From Cryptomeria japonica (taxonomy: Eukaryota > Streptophyta > Pinopsida > Cupressales > Cupressaceae): 64,000 bases of DNA. Location: assembly GCF_030272615.1 (NCBI RefSeq), contig NC_081407.1, positions 139,506,897 to 139,570,896 of the forward strand, read 5' to 3'. Under the pieces are notes generated by a model, which did not search any database, had not been told where the DNA came from, and saw only the letters and a program-made list of their open reading frames with translations. Shown piece by piece: positions 50,759-58,719 of the stretch; position 1 is the first letter of the stretch, and the number at the start of each line of letters is the position of its first letter. A program made the translations under genes and the position numbers.

Positions 50759-53700
50759 CAAATCATTTCATTTTTTTTCCTAGTGCCTTGTTAATTCTTT
50801 GTGTGTGTGTGTGTATAAACACATGCATACACACACATACATATAGACATCCATCCATCCATCCATACACACACACACATACATGCATACACTCATTCAC
50901 ACATACATACATGCGATCACTGCTTGATCTAAAAGCATTAATGTTCCAAGATAGAAAGATATGCATTGCAAATGAGTGAGTGATAGGAAAACTTCATACT
51001 TAAGAATGGACCAAAAATTAGACCCCCAGGCATGCGTAGGCTAATATAATCTCTAGATGTTCCTCCGTGTAGAAAAACTAGAATCTACAGGGAGCACTTG
51101 GAGATATTGAAAATCAAGACCTTAGTTTTGGGGAGAGGCAATGCATGAAAAGTTTGAGATCATGATTGAAGGAGGATCTATAACATGTAGGCTGAAAAAG
51201 TTGCTTGAGACATGGTACAACGTATTGGTGGCGACACAAATGTTGGTTGTAGCAGAATTAGGCAAGCCTTGCATTCCAAATACAATCTTTCATGACCATA
51301 GGGTTGATCATTAGACCGGAACAGATTTACTGCTTATATTGTTGTTCATATATATCTAGAAAAGGAACTATCAGTACAATGGACCTTCTAAAGAACATGA
51401 AATAGGTAGAAAGCTCTTTACCACAAGTAGGTTCATGCTTGACAAAACAATGTTGTCATTCCCAGCTAGCTTATTCGAGGAAATCTCATTAAGTATTTCC
51501 CTCACATGCTCTTTGCCAAAAAGTAAATAAGAACATCTAGCAGTAAGTATCTTCATAAACTCGTATAGAGGATGCCTCTCACCAAGCTGCTCAAGCAAGT
51601 CATCCTTTACAAAAAAAGAAAACAAAAGCAAGTTTAGTTGCACAAAATACAAACACACCTTTTAATTGCAACATATGTGTCAATTTGAGATTCAGGATTG
51701 CATCCAGATTTTGATGAAAGGAGTATCAAATAGGTAATGTAAAATGTGATTTACAGATTATTAAAACCTACACGCATGGATTGAGCATTTATAAAAGACA
51801 GGCCCGGATCAAGTAAACTTGATAAATCTTTCCAAATATTATCATTATTTATTTGGAACAAATTTAAAAAGCTTTCCTCGGCTTTGGCAGGATCTTCAAA
51901 TGATCCTGACATTTTTCTGAAACAACTACAAATCTTAATTTGCAGCTCTGCCGAATTATCTTCCTGCAAGTCAGAAAATCATTCAAGTGACATTCTATGA
52001 TTATCCATCCAATTTAAAGTACAATTCAATAGCCACAAATGATATCAACATTTTTTAAAGTAAAATCAACTACCTTCATTTTTCTGCAGGATGACAGAAA
52101 ACTTTTCATTTTTAATTGGAAACTGCAAGGAAGAATACAATATTCTCAATATCCCACCAGAAGATAATATTTTTCAAGTGAGAGAAAGCCAAACGACACA
52201 CTTAAAATGGAACCATAGAAACAAAGTACTCGTGCTAAGTAAAACATCAAGAAAATTTTACCTCCAATATACTACCAAAGTCTAATTACAAGAAGGATAT
52301 GATAACCAAATTAGAAATGTGCATGTAAAGTAACTATAACTGTGCACATTGAAATAAGTTAACCTTTGCTTTTGAGCCAGAATTTTTCCCAAAGCTTTGA
52401 CCTCAGCTTTTTCCAATTGAGAAAAAGATGCAATCCAACGTTTCACCCTTTCTGCAAGTGGAAGATCAGAAGGATAAATTGATTCAAAGAAATCCAATTC
52501 ATCTGTTTGAGGCCTGCCCACAATCAACCAAATCAGCTGAACCTTTTGTCAGAAATAGCATTTTTATTCATATGCCCAAAAGAACAACTTCATTGCATTA
52601 TTATAAGCATACAGAGGCAAAACTCATCAGCCCACATCAATTATTTTAGCATTTCCATAATATGAATTAGTTAAGAAATTTAGAAGCCTGTAGTAACTAA
52701 ACTAAATAGCAAACATTTCACAGTCCAGGTTGGCTTCCATAATTACAAAAATATCAGACCTGAAATCCTTTTCAGAACAAGATCTCAGAACTTCTCCAGG
52801 AATCCAATCTAACTCAAAGCTACTAACATAGTCACCCGAGCAGTTTGAACAATAAACTTTATAAAGTTCTGTAAGCTTATCCAATGAGTAGATCCGAACA
52901 GAAACCTGTATTTTTTTCCAAATTTTTTATTTATAGTTATAGCTGGTCATAGGAAATAATGTCAACTAAGAGCACTCAAATAATATAAATGTTGAGCAAA
53001 TACTATTTTGTCATGAAGGCAATCTGCAACTTGTCGAATTGTATCAGAAGGAATAGCTTTTAGGTTACACTTTGCTACATCACAAATTGCTGCCACAACA
53101 TTCTTCCGAACAGCTTCCTCAAAATCCAATAGCCGTTCACCGAGAGCAGCTGAAATATTTCAAGAATTCTTGATCAGCAACCTGAAATTCACGATCATAC
53201 AAATGGGGTAGTACCAAAACAAGATTCAAAATTAAGTTTTATTTTATCTTCCCACCAATAATATAAGGAGCGTCAGGCCTGAAAGGATTTGACAATAGGC
53301 ACTTCTTTCCATGTTCAACCACTGCTAAGCGAACATCAACAGCCTTATCTCCAAATCTCTTTAAAAATTCAGAGACAAGTGGTTGGAACTCTTCTGAAAG
53401 AGGACATGGAATGGAGAGGAGGCGTCCAACAAGATTTACATAATTTAACCGCACATCCAATTGTTCTGTCTGTAACAAATCAGTCACCATGCATCAGAAA
53501 AAATTAAGGAAGCATACAGCTTACATGACATATGCATAGCTACAACTCAAACCAAAAATATATAAACAAACAAAAATTCTCAAATGGAATAAATCAAATT
53601 CTACTCAACTATTTGTAGATATCTACCATAGAATCAGATTAAGCCCACTAAAGATCTATACGGGCAAGACCCTACATCACATCAGTAATAATAAAAAATT

Positions 53701-54284
53701 TGGTTTGCTGCATCAATACCAGAAGAAACTGAGTCAAATGTGGAATAAGAGACTCCAACATCTCGGGTGCACACTTATAAATGCCAAAGATAATCTCATC
53801 ATAATCATTGTATAGATTGCGTTCAGATTTTCTTTCTGGTGACATAAGCGAGGTAAGAAACAGATGCACATTTAGTTTAAGCTTGCCCGCCAAGCATTTC
53901 ACTACATTCCCTGCTATTCTATAGGCAGCTGGACACCTTTCCTGAATATAATACCAAATATAAAGCAGGTTTAGAATGTTTCACATAAACATAGGAATAA
54001 TGGCCATAATTTCCTATAATAAATTTGACCTACACAATATTTCCAACAAAAGTTTCTTAAAAACGGTAACACCAATGCCCTTTATCGCATCATCGAACAA
54101 ATACATTTAGGAGCATTCAGGAAGTCCTAGAGCTTAACAGAGAAAATTTAACCATACCCTGTTTGCTCTTCTTAATCTGCTTAATAGGGCAAATAATAAC
54201 TGCTCTGAAATTATTTCACTCTCATCAAGAACTGAAATCATTATTGTTTCCATCAATGCAAGTACACTGTCTGGGTGATCTTCT
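13175..54284 (-). CDS. PDS5: PDS5-type cohesin-associated protein, 23 internal exons, both gene ends outside window
   Basis: PDS5 proteins bind the cohesin ring in the nucleus and regulate its loading, release and maintenance, with roles in sister-chromatid cohesion and DNA repair (family knowledge). The joined exons show the family's HEAT-repeat order: the [10 protein letters not shown] block, [25 protein letters not shown], the PAKAEESF block, [46 protein letters not shown] and LCDLGL. A long lysine-rich tail with AT-hooks follows, then [10 protein letters not shown] of the plant C-terminal Tudor-like domain. Every junction is GT-AG except one GC-AG, and all phases match. About 1,912 codons are present; roughly 180 N-terminal residues (beyond 64000) and the Tudor remainder (below position 1) are missing. 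The family call is near certain; which plant paralogue it is cannot be told. Confidence 0.93.
13261..14394. other. Intronic AT-rich stretch with a short tandem duplication
   Basis: No coding signal. Two adjacent copies of a unit of about 34 bp containing caaccacatttcagagaatt lie at 14221-14285. Confidence 0.6.
14400..18338 (+). mobile_element. LTR-type element with TSD CAAGG (giant solo LTR or non-autonomous element)
   Basis: It begins TGTGATATCCCC and ends GGACATTACA, the termini of the TGTAATGTCCCC family. It is bounded by perfect CAAGG repeats at 14395-14399 and 18339-18343. It is 3,939 bp, or about 2.9 kb without the inserted TIR element. It has no protein-coding capacity. A GC-rich block with a TTAAAGGC box near 16500-16800 could be its promoter. 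Its 3' part (17750-18060) holds tandem hairpins such as ATCGCT-ctaAGCGAT. Confidence 0.8.
15105..16135. mobile_element. 1,031-bp non-autonomous element with terminal inverted repeats
   Basis: The ends are inverted copies of about 33 bp starting GGGTGAACCCACAATAGT; the right copy has one change early on. TGTG flanks both sides (15101-15104, 16136-16139). Each terminus can itself fold (AACCCA...TGGGTT). The interior is AT-rich and non-coding, with GAAAGGGGGTTTCGAT repeats near 15975-16060. The superfamily is unclear: a 4-bp duplication is unusual among plant TIR elements. Confidence 0.8.
18427..19631 (+). repeat. 5' LTR of a gypsy-like element
   Basis: It starts TGTCATGTCCCC and ends GGGTTATTATA (CA decayed to TA), just before a primer-binding site. 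The termini place it in the TGTAATGTCCCC family. Confidence 0.72.
19633..19644 (+). promoter_or_regulatory. Primer-binding site, initiator-methionine tRNA type
   Basis: TGGTATCAGAGC on plus, just downstream of the LTR end. It is not a tRNA gene. Confidence 0.88.
19645..20408 (+). pseudogene. Decayed gag-like internal region
   Basis: Broken frames with lysine-rich sequence follow the primer-binding site, as expected for a gag leader, but no diagnostic motif survives. It is interrupted by a solo LTR at 20414. Confidence 0.4.
20414..21133 (+). mobile_element. copia solo LTR with TSD CGAAT
   Basis: 720 bp from TGTTGTTTGTAA to ...ACTAACA, with perfect CGAAT at 20409-20413 and 21134-21138. Its start and its GGTTTTTCCTCCTTGGAGG segment match the LTR of the copia element at 4668-5489, so it is a related family in the opposite orientation. 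Confidence 0.9.
21139..22755 (-). pseudogene. gypsy reverse-transcriptase remnant and surrounding repeat
   Basis: On minus, 21946-21716 encodes [17 protein letters not shown] and continues [16 protein letters not shown], a decayed gypsy RT segment. 22184-21975 lies just upstream of it in a shifted frame. The rest has no recognisable feature. Confidence 0.5.
22760..26029 (+). repeat. Long copia-type LTR, probably solo
   Basis: It starts TGTTGGCATTGAAG with an inverted TGATGTCAACA close by. It ends with the block TTTTTCCCACCATGGGTTTCC followed by ATTCAACCCCCCTCTTAGTGG, typical of the 3' end of long plant copia LTRs. Internal duplications include two copies of an ATCTCYGACMTCCAATAGTCA-like block (23480, 23740) and AATCGTGCAATCGCG-like words (24030, 24150). 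No target duplication was found, so the right border is approximate. Confidence 0.6.
26035..26462 (+). pseudogene. gypsy integrase, 5' part, degenerate
   Basis: It encodes [26 protein letters not shown] (zinc-binding part) and [20 protein letters not shown] (first catalytic aspartate), with stops. It is interrupted by a solo LTR at 26463. Confidence 0.85.
26463..28490 (+). mobile_element. Solo LTR of the TGTAATGTCCCC family, TSD GATAG
   Basis: 2,028 bp from TGTAATGTCCCC to GGGAATATTACA, with perfect GATAG at 26458-26462 and 28491-28495. It carries ACTTACT...AGTAAGT palindromes at 26694-26713 and 26808-26827, and a cluster of CCGCT/AGCGG hairpins at 28024-28269. It was inserted into the gypsy integrase sequence on both sides. 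Confidence 0.95.
28496..29402 (+). pseudogene. gypsy integrase 3' part and chromodomain-like tail
   Basis: It resumes [20 protein letters not shown] and [13 protein letters not shown], then [20 protein letters not shown]. It ends with [14 protein letters not shown] and [10 protein letters not shown], a chromodomain-like end. Several stops are present. The purine run GGGGGAGAAT at about 29393-29402 looks like the polypurine tract. Confidence 0.85.
29403..29870 (+). repeat. Probable gypsy 3' LTR, end unknown
   Basis: It starts TGTTACGAGACTTTTTCTCG right after the polypurine tract. No second copy is visible to fix the end. Confidence 0.5.
30493..30606 (-). CDS. PDS5: PDS5 exon 22, before a 17.2 kb intron
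   Basis: 114 nt, 38 codons, [19 protein letters not shown] to TSRIEE. Acceptor ...TACAG and donor GTAATA are both present, with phase 0 at both ends. It is a basic linker with no recognisable domain. It is supported mainly by splice sites and frame. Confidence 0.78.
30720..33368 (-). CDS. PDS5: PDS5 exon 21, 2.65 kb basic exon with AT-hooks and internal repeats
   Basis: An uninterrupted 883-codon internal exon, starting [10 protein letters not shown] after the AG at 33369-33370 and ending SLKKE before GTAATT. It is lysine/serine rich, has no predicted globular domain, and replaces the shorter charged tail of typical plant PDS5. Core RGRP AT-hooks lie at 32985-32996 ([11 protein letters not shown]) and 31332-31343 ([11 protein letters not shown]), and a degenerate one (CRRGRRKG) lies near 31030. 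Blocks around KRKR recur at exon residues about 121, 281, 502, 672 and 871, and a second block (GKR..K.K..DL..V..ERVL..ILG.EL) at about 211, 411 and 788. AT-hooks bind the minor groove of AT-rich DNA (family knowledge); that this tail contacts DNA is inference. An upstream in-frame ATG at 33393-33395 is intronic under this model. Confidence 0.9.
33500..33586 (-). CDS. PDS5: PDS5 exon 20
   Basis: 87 nt, 29 codons: [19 protein letters not shown], then FPEAD. It corresponds to the end of the HEAT region in plant PDS5 (ADESVLLHF). Phase 0 at both ends. Confidence 0.87.
33780..35800. mobile_element. Old non-autonomous LTR element in the 4 kb PDS5 intron
   Basis: Two diverged direct repeats, about 33780-34180 and 35404-35790. 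They share patches such as TGACAGTTTT-CTGG, AATC-TTTTAGTG, and AGATCTTTGTAACTG with its C-rich continuation. The roughly 1.2 kb between them has no protein motif. It is old: the repeats are only partly alignable by eye. Confidence 0.45.
35801..37585. other. Intronic stretch without recognised genes
   Basis: AT-rich remainder of the intron before PDS5 exon 19. I see nothing specific in it. Confidence 0.5.
37586..37729 (-). CDS. PDS5: PDS5 exon 19, before a 4 kb intron
   Basis: 144 nt, 48 codons: [19 protein letters not shown] to [15 protein letters not shown] is conserved in PDS5. The donor GT opens the intron 33587-37585. Confidence 0.92.
38188..38344 (-). CDS. PDS5: PDS5 exon 18, with a GC donor
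   Basis: 157 nt encoding [17 protein letters not shown] through [21 protein letters not shown]. The only donor that keeps frame with the next exon is GC (AG|GCAAGC) at 38186-38187. The next GT downstream would end in phase 1 and break the frame. Confidence 0.88.
38500..38690 (-). CDS. PDS5: PDS5 exon 17
   Basis: 191 nt. It contains [15 protein letters not shown], which matches the conserved PYLVHALAHH stretch. It ends FY plus CA of a split glutamine codon. Confidence 0.94.
38858..38992 (-). CDS. PDS5: PDS5 exon 16
   Basis: 135 nt, 45 codons: [20 protein letters not shown], then [13 protein letters not shown]. Phase 0 at both ends. Confidence 0.94.
39274..39391 (-). CDS. PDS5: PDS5 exon 15 ([10 protein letters not shown] signature)
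   Basis: 118 nt encoding [19 protein letters not shown], then [10 protein letters not shown]. This is one of the best conserved PDS5 stretches from yeast to plants. Confidence 0.95.
39570..39706 (-). CDS. PDS5: PDS5 exon 14
   Basis: 137 nt encoding [20 protein letters not shown] and [11 protein letters not shown], phase 0 in and phase 2 out. Confidence 0.93.
39881..39940 (-). CDS. PDS5: PDS5 exon 13
   Basis: 60 nt, 20 codons, [20 protein letters not shown]. Plant PDS5 has CWDDKSELCLLK at this place. Confidence 0.92.
40060..40209 (-). CDS. PDS5: PDS5 exon 12
   Basis: 150 nt, 50 codons, [20 protein letters not shown], then [18 protein letters not shown], with phase 0 at both ends. Confidence 0.93.
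40369..40495 (-). CDS. PDS5: PDS5 exon 11
   Basis: 127 nt completing a split glycine codon. It encodes [20 protein letters not shown] and ends [12 protein letters not shown]. The [10 protein letters not shown] stretch matches RQAKYA in animal and plant PDS5. Confidence 0.93.
40602..40756 (-). CDS. PDS5: PDS5 exon 10, after a 10.7 kb intron
   Basis: 155 nt in phase 0, encoding [20 protein letters not shown] and [15 protein letters not shown]. It continues the MNLLV end of exon 9 exactly as in the family. It ends in phase 2 at a GTAAGT donor. Confidence 0.9.
41183..42541. mobile_element. hAT-type non-autonomous DNA transposon
   Basis: The ends are CATAGTTACAAGACTCACCC and, inverted, CAATGTTACAAGAGTTGGAC. 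They are flanked by GTTTAAAC (41175-41182) and GTTGAAAC (42542-42549), an 8-bp duplication with one change. Sub-terminal ACTCG/CGAGT words are repeated on both sides, as in plant hAT elements. No transposase remains. Confidence 0.8.
43050..45348 (+). mobile_element. Solo LTR, TSD TTGTG, holding a hAT element
   Basis: It runs from TGTAATGCCCCC to GGGCGTGACA with perfect TTGTG at 43045-43049 and 45349-45353. 2,299 bp including a 1,085-bp insert. Two hairpins with related surroundings, CCTCAT/ATGAGG (43265-43294) and CTCATG/CATGAG (43481-43510), lie in diverged tandem copies. It lies in the intron between PDS5 exons 9 and 10. Confidence 0.88.
44106..45190. mobile_element. hAT-type non-autonomous element, TSD CATAAGGT
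   Basis: The ends CATAGATGGAATACTTGC and (inverted) CATAGTTGGAAAACTCGC are flanked by perfect 8-bp CATAAGGT at 44098-44105 and 45191-45198. It holds two large tandem hairpins (44351-44402, 44416-44469) with stems around ATGAAATATAAC. No transposase is seen. Confidence 0.92.
45770..46980. repeat. Degenerate tandem repeat, about 100-bp period
   Basis: Recurring words such as CACCGAAGTT, AAAGTTYGGTG and TTTGGCTTGAAAGTCCC/TTTGTGCTTGAATACCCC, spaced about 90-110 bp apart. It is strongly diverged. It is probably part of a retroelement LTR that continues to about 48160, where a TATAAACGG box (near 47830) occurs. Confidence 0.5.
48167..49978 (+). repeat. Solo LTR of the TGTAATGTCCCC family, no clear TSD
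   Basis: It starts TGTAATGTCCCCTTCTCAG and ends GAGGGTTATTTCA, parallel to the LTR at 26463-28490. Flanks TAATC and TAGTT do not match. It has four tandem hairpins of CCACT/AGTGG type at 49628-49900. Confidence 0.78.
50540..50930. repeat. Compound microsatellites (TA)n, (CA)n, (CATA)n, (CATC)n, partly duplicated
   Basis: A unit with TTTCAAATCATTTCATTTTT, then CCTTGTTATTCTTTG and a TA/TG run, occurs twice (about 50505-50610 and 50756-50850). Open frames here are microsatellite artefacts. Confidence 0.85.
51422..51604 (-). CDS. PDS5: PDS5 exon 9, before a 10.7 kb intron
   Basis: 183 nt, 61 codons, [20 protein letters not shown] through [15 protein letters not shown] to SSMNLLV. The donor GT at 51420-51421 opens the intron 40757-51421, which is filled with transposable elements. 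Confidence 0.93.
51772..51963 (-). CDS. PDS5: PDS5 exon 8
   Basis: 192 nt, phase 0 at both ends. It encodes [33 protein letters not shown] and [20 protein letters not shown] is a plant PDS5 signature. The donor chosen is after CGT, because that keeps phase with the next exon. Confidence 0.92.
52074..52122 (-). CDS. PDS5: PDS5 exon 7, 49-nt small exon
   Basis: A short exon bounded by AG at 52123-52124 and GT at 52072-52073. It encodes [16 protein letters not shown], which lies where plant PDS5 has LQQEMQKYLSLRQ. It is needed to join the flanking exons in frame (phase 2 in, phase 0 out). Confidence 0.85.
52364..52513 (-). CDS. PDS5: PDS5 exon 6
   Basis: 150 nt encoding [19 protein letters not shown] and [16 protein letters not shown]. 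It begins and ends within split AG|N codons. Confidence 0.92.
52760..52905 (-). CDS. PDS5: PDS5 exon 5 (HEAT region)
   Basis: 146 nt encoding [19 protein letters not shown], then [26 protein letters not shown] is a conserved plant PDS5 signature. The final arginine codon is split after AG. Confidence 0.93.
53004..53149 (-). CDS. PDS5: PDS5 exon 4 (HEAT region)
   Basis: 146 nt that complete the split alanine codon from the previous exon. It encodes [20 protein letters not shown] and ends DCLHDKI before donor GT at 53002-53003. Confidence 0.92.
53256..53469 (-). CDS. PDS5: PDS5 exon 3 (HEAT region)
   Basis: 214 nt, phase 0 in and phase 1 out. It encodes [19 protein letters not shown] through [20 protein letters not shown] to PDAPYII. 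Acceptor AG at 53470-53471, donor GT at 53254-53255. Confidence 0.93.
53720..53941 (-). CDS. PDS5: PDS5 exon 2 (HEAT region)
   Basis: 222 nt, 74 codons, phase 0 at both ends. It starts [14 protein letters not shown] and includes [19 protein letters not shown], matching the plant PDS5 block around YDIYRCAPQIL. Confidence 0.92.
54158..54284 (-). CDS. PDS5: PDS5 exon 1 of those visible
   Basis: It begins after an AG at 54285-54286 in phase 2 and ends before GT at 54156-54157. It encodes [20 protein letters not shown] and on to RANR, the N-terminal HEAT region. The preceding coding exon is not in the window. Confidence 0.9.
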
Positions 54285-54659
54285 CTGCACGGATAACATA
54301 TCTTAGTCATCTCAATAGAAACATGACATACAGGTAATAACATTGTTTTGATGACAAAAACTATTTATTATATTAAGAAAGGTACATGTCTACAAAACAG
54401 CTATACTGCATATATAACTGGGCATAACCAGGAGAAGTGGAAACCGAGGAATAGCCAAGACTATATGGCACCCATACTAAACTTATTACCAATATTTCTT
54501 CAACGTGCATGCAAACAAAAATTAACTTTTAAAATTTCAACAGCGAATTGACAGTTGTTATATTGAGAACAAAACAACAACGAGACATATTCAGAGACTT
54601 TATTTACTTGGATCCCTAAACATTCACAAGCAGCTCTGTTGTGTATTCCAAGTGATCAC

Positions 54660-55400
54660 ATTATGTCTACAATAAGGAGATAAGGGAGAGAGGGGGAGAT
54701 ACAAGCATATAAAGAGGGATAGATAGATGGGGAAGAGATATAAAGAGGGGTAGAGAGGTATAGATAAGCATATAAACAAGGATAGATAGATGAGGGAAGA
54801 GCGAGGAGGAAGAGCAAGAGAGATAGTGAATAGAGATAGAGATGGAGATGGAGACAAGGATATAAAGAGGAGAGGGAGAGATAAAGAAAGAGACAAAGGA
54901 GAGAGGGGGATAGATCGAGGTGGAAGAGATAAATATCTAAAGACGGAGAGATATAAAGATAGAGAGGTAGAGAGAGGAGATATATAGTTACAAAGAGAGA
55001 TGGAGAGATAATGAAATAGAGATGGAGGAAAGGATGGAAGAATTACATAGAAATAATGATAGAGGAAATATATATAGAGAGAGAGGGGGGGGAGATAGGG
55101 GTGAGAGAGAAAGATATAAGTAGAGATTTATATTGAGAGAGGAGAGGGCAGGTAATATAGATAAGTAATATAGATAGAGGGGTAAAGGCGGACAAATAGA
55201 GATACAAGATGGGGAGAGAGAAATAAGGGGTGTGAGAGAGAGAGAGAGAGGGAGGGAGGGAGGGAGAGAGAAATAGGGAGTGTGTGAGAGATATAGAGAG
55301 GAGGCAGAGATAGAGAGGAATATAGAGACAGAGATAAAGATGGAGAAGGATATCAAGAGAAGGACAGATGGAGATAAATAGAGTGAGGAGAAAAGGATAA
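54660..55400. repeat. 740-bp purine-rich (GAGA/GATA) repeat in intron
   Basis: Nearly all A and G on plus, as degenerate AGAGAT/GGGAG/GATAGA words, so the PDS5 transcript would carry a long pyrimidine tract. The Ser/Leu-rich open frames on minus are artefacts of this. Confidence 0.9.
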
Positions 55401-58000
55401 AGGTATAAATTTTTAATTAACTCATTTTTCTCATAACAATGAATCCTCAAAAAGAGTAACTATCTTTGTTCCACACTTACAATGGAGGAGAAATGTATCT
55501 AGGTGACAATAATTTGCATCAAATTGTTGGTAATAGGAAGGTGCAGTTGTGTTATAATCTCGAAGGATGGGAATGTCTCATGGAACATGACTATTACAAG
55601 GACACTAACACATTGACCAATGACAACTAAAAGCACATTTTAGATATAAATGATTAAGATAGCTTCAATTATCTTGCATAACTAAAAATGTATATCAATT
55701 GTAGATTCCAAATACCTTAGATATAATAAATTAATTAAAAATAACCATATAAACTTATTTATTAACAAATTCAATTCATCACTTATAACATGAAATAATA
55801 TAATTAATTACATGACTGATCTTTATTTCCTACAAATTACCATGTTGAATTCAAGGTCAAAATATGATAATATTTGTTCTTTTCAATATGTCTTTGCTTG
55901 TTCTTTAAAATATAAGTAATGGTATTGAATAAATATTAAAATGTATATTAAAAACTATAAGAAAAGGCTAAATTCTTGGCCAACAAAATCACCTATACAT
56001 GATAAAGATTTTTTTTTTCCTTAACCATTTCACACCCTTATTTGTGAGAAATAGAGCATCCTAGTAGGCAACAATGTCAATGGATGGAGCAAATCCCACT
56101 AGTAATTGACTCTATTTTTACCTTACAGCATGGTCTATGGAGTTTTAGTTTATGCATTGTCAAGGTTGCAGCTATTATAAATGAAATAATTAACACAAGT
56201 AAAAAATATATGCTTCACGTGGGGGTTACATTGAAATGAAGAATATACTTTTACTTATTATTGTACATCGTACATTTGGATGCAAATTAGTGTTGAGTCA
56301 AGGTAAAGTATGTGTTTTAAAAGCTTTGTTGTCATAAGGAAAATTGATTTACTTTGGTCAAACATATAAACCTAATTTAAATTATGTTTAGCCATTCAAC
56401 AAAGGAATTCTTCTAAAAAGGCCTTTGGAAGGAATAATTTATCTAAGCATTCACCTTTTTCAATAGTATAATTTAAATAATTTTTGTCCAATGTTTGAGA
56501 GCCACTATTATGCTTCAACATGTGTCAAATGTGTATAGTCATGTCATATGTGTGAATAGTATGGTACAAGCTATCAAACTCATAGGGTGAAAATTACACT
56601 TGGGATAGGAGCTACTATATACTGGATGTGTATGGTAACAATTGTCAAACATGATTTATAATTATGAAACCTAGATAGATTTTGTGTTCTATGTAGTGTA
56701 TTGGTGGATTGTGGTAGAATTGGCATGCCTATTTGATCATTGAGGACCTTACAACTATTAGGATTAATTCTATCTATTGAGGATATGTGTGATTTGCATT
56801 GATTAAAAACACTAATATCAAAGAAAATCTTAAGCAAGCAATGCTCATTAAAGTACATCCAATTTATTATTTTAAAGAGGTATCATGTGTTGTCCATTTA
56901 ATTTGGGAGAAGAATTCATCAATGTTCAAATCTTATATTCATTCTCTAAAATAGAGTTATTTGTAGAGTTATGTGTATTTGTTTGGTAAAGATAAATAAT
57001 CTTAATTATGCTAGGAATACATAGCTTTAGTAAACAAGAATGCATAATTATAATGTTAAGCTTAAACTATTCAATGTAGATGTGAAAATATATTAGATGA
57101 ATTAGTCTAATTTACTTAGCTATGATCTAGAACAATTGATCTACTTTGATGATTTACAACAAGAATTTACTCTTTGTTTCCTACTTTCTTGTTGTCAGTA
57201 TGTAAAAGTGGTAGTGTATGTTGCGTAATCGCACTCCATGAAATGTCATCTCTTTCTTCCTCTATTCATATGGTCAAACAACTACAAGTGTCCAACAAAG
57301 TTCTACTTTTGTTATACATGTAAACATGCTTAATTTTAGCACGTTACTATTACTTTTTTGTTTACTATTGTAATTGTTCACTTTGTTGCAATGGAGTATC
57401 TACCATGACAATATTTATATTTAGTATTACATATTAATATCTATTTAATTTTTTATTTAATGTATATTAATACATATATGATATATTTATATATATTAAC
57501 ATTTACATACATTTAATATATAATATTAAATTTAAGTAAATAATATAACTTATATTATTTGTTTCTTATATTATATATTGAATTCACATCATATATTAAT
57601 AAAAGTAGTCACCAAATCTATGTATCATTTTTCACAAAAACAAATAAATGTTGATAAAAAATTAAGTTAGAAAAATAAAGGAGAAAATCTCTTGTTGGAA
57701 TGGAACGATCTACACATTTTATTATAAATATAAATATATTGTTTAAAATAATAAAATTTTATATTAGAAAAATATTTATTATTTATTTGATTTTTTCTTT
57801 TTACAAATCTTTATATTAAAATGGAGAGTACTTAAATCCAATCTCAATTCTTAATAATATTAGATATTAATATTAAAAATAAAATACTATAAATTTCATT
57901 AAAAAATTAGACTTGCATCTAACATCATCCCTATCACGTATTAAAACTTCATAGTAACAATGAATACATATATTTAATCAAAAAATATAAATTAAATATA
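55401..58000. other. Intronic AT-rich stretch
   Basis: Very AT-rich, with no coding signal or complete transposable element that I can see, and no PDS5 N-terminal exon. Confidence 0.5.
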
Positions 58001-58039
58001 ATATGATCATGTTAATGTTGTGTATTAAAAACTATAAAA

Positions 58040-58719
58040 TATTTAATTCAGAAACAAGTCAGAAAAGGCAGGTATGTTCAAAGTCAGAAACATTAAATGG
58101 ATTAATAAATGGAGTATGTAACCTAAAAGGTTGCCCAAATAACAATGGAGAAATAAAAAAATACGTGCAAGACAAATTCAAAGAAAACATGTGGGCAAGT
58201 TAAATAGGGAGGAAAAAGGAATACTATATCAAACAATTCAATCCTACACATGACCATACACAAAAGAACTACATAGGAAGGGACATAAAATGGAAGGCAA
58301 AAATGTTAATTGCTCAAATAAGGACCAGCTCACATCAACTCAGATGCGAAACTGGGAGATGGATGATACCCAAAGAGGAATGGGAAGATAGAAGATGTAG
58401 ATATTGCACTCAAGGGGAGGCGATGGCATTACATGATGAAGTGTCCAGCCTACAATGACATCTGGATTAACTATGTTGAGACACTAAATGTAAACACCTT
58501 GAGTAATCTATTTGACGAAGAAATGATACCAAGAGTTGCAGATTTCGTGATCAAGTTACACAACATAAGATCCAAGATGCAAAAGGAGAAAGAGGTTTAA
58601 CAGTTACAGAATCTCATTTGGGCTTGTGTGAGCTTTACATGCGCTCTTTGCTAGCTATTTGTGGGTCCCATAGGCCGTTTGGCCTCATGGACATCATTAA
58701 AAACATTCATTCATTCATT
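58040..58719 (+). mobile_element. LINE 3' fragment, 5'-truncated
   Basis: Broken frames give IGRKKEYYIKQF, RTSSHQLRCETGRW, CRYCTQG, then (frame shifted) MKCPAYNDIWINYVETLNV and IKLHNIRSKMQKEKEV with a stop. This is the ETGRW and C..C...H...C type C terminus of LINE ORF2. It ends in CATTCATTCATTCATT, a typical simple-repeat tail. Confidence 0.78.

Noticed and set aside
50435-50979. Open frames rich in His/Thr/Tyr and Cys/Val
   Set aside because: They are produced by CA/TA/CATA microsatellites.
54624-55450. Serine/leucine-rich open frames on minus
   Set aside because: They are translations of the purine-rich simple repeat and have no other support.
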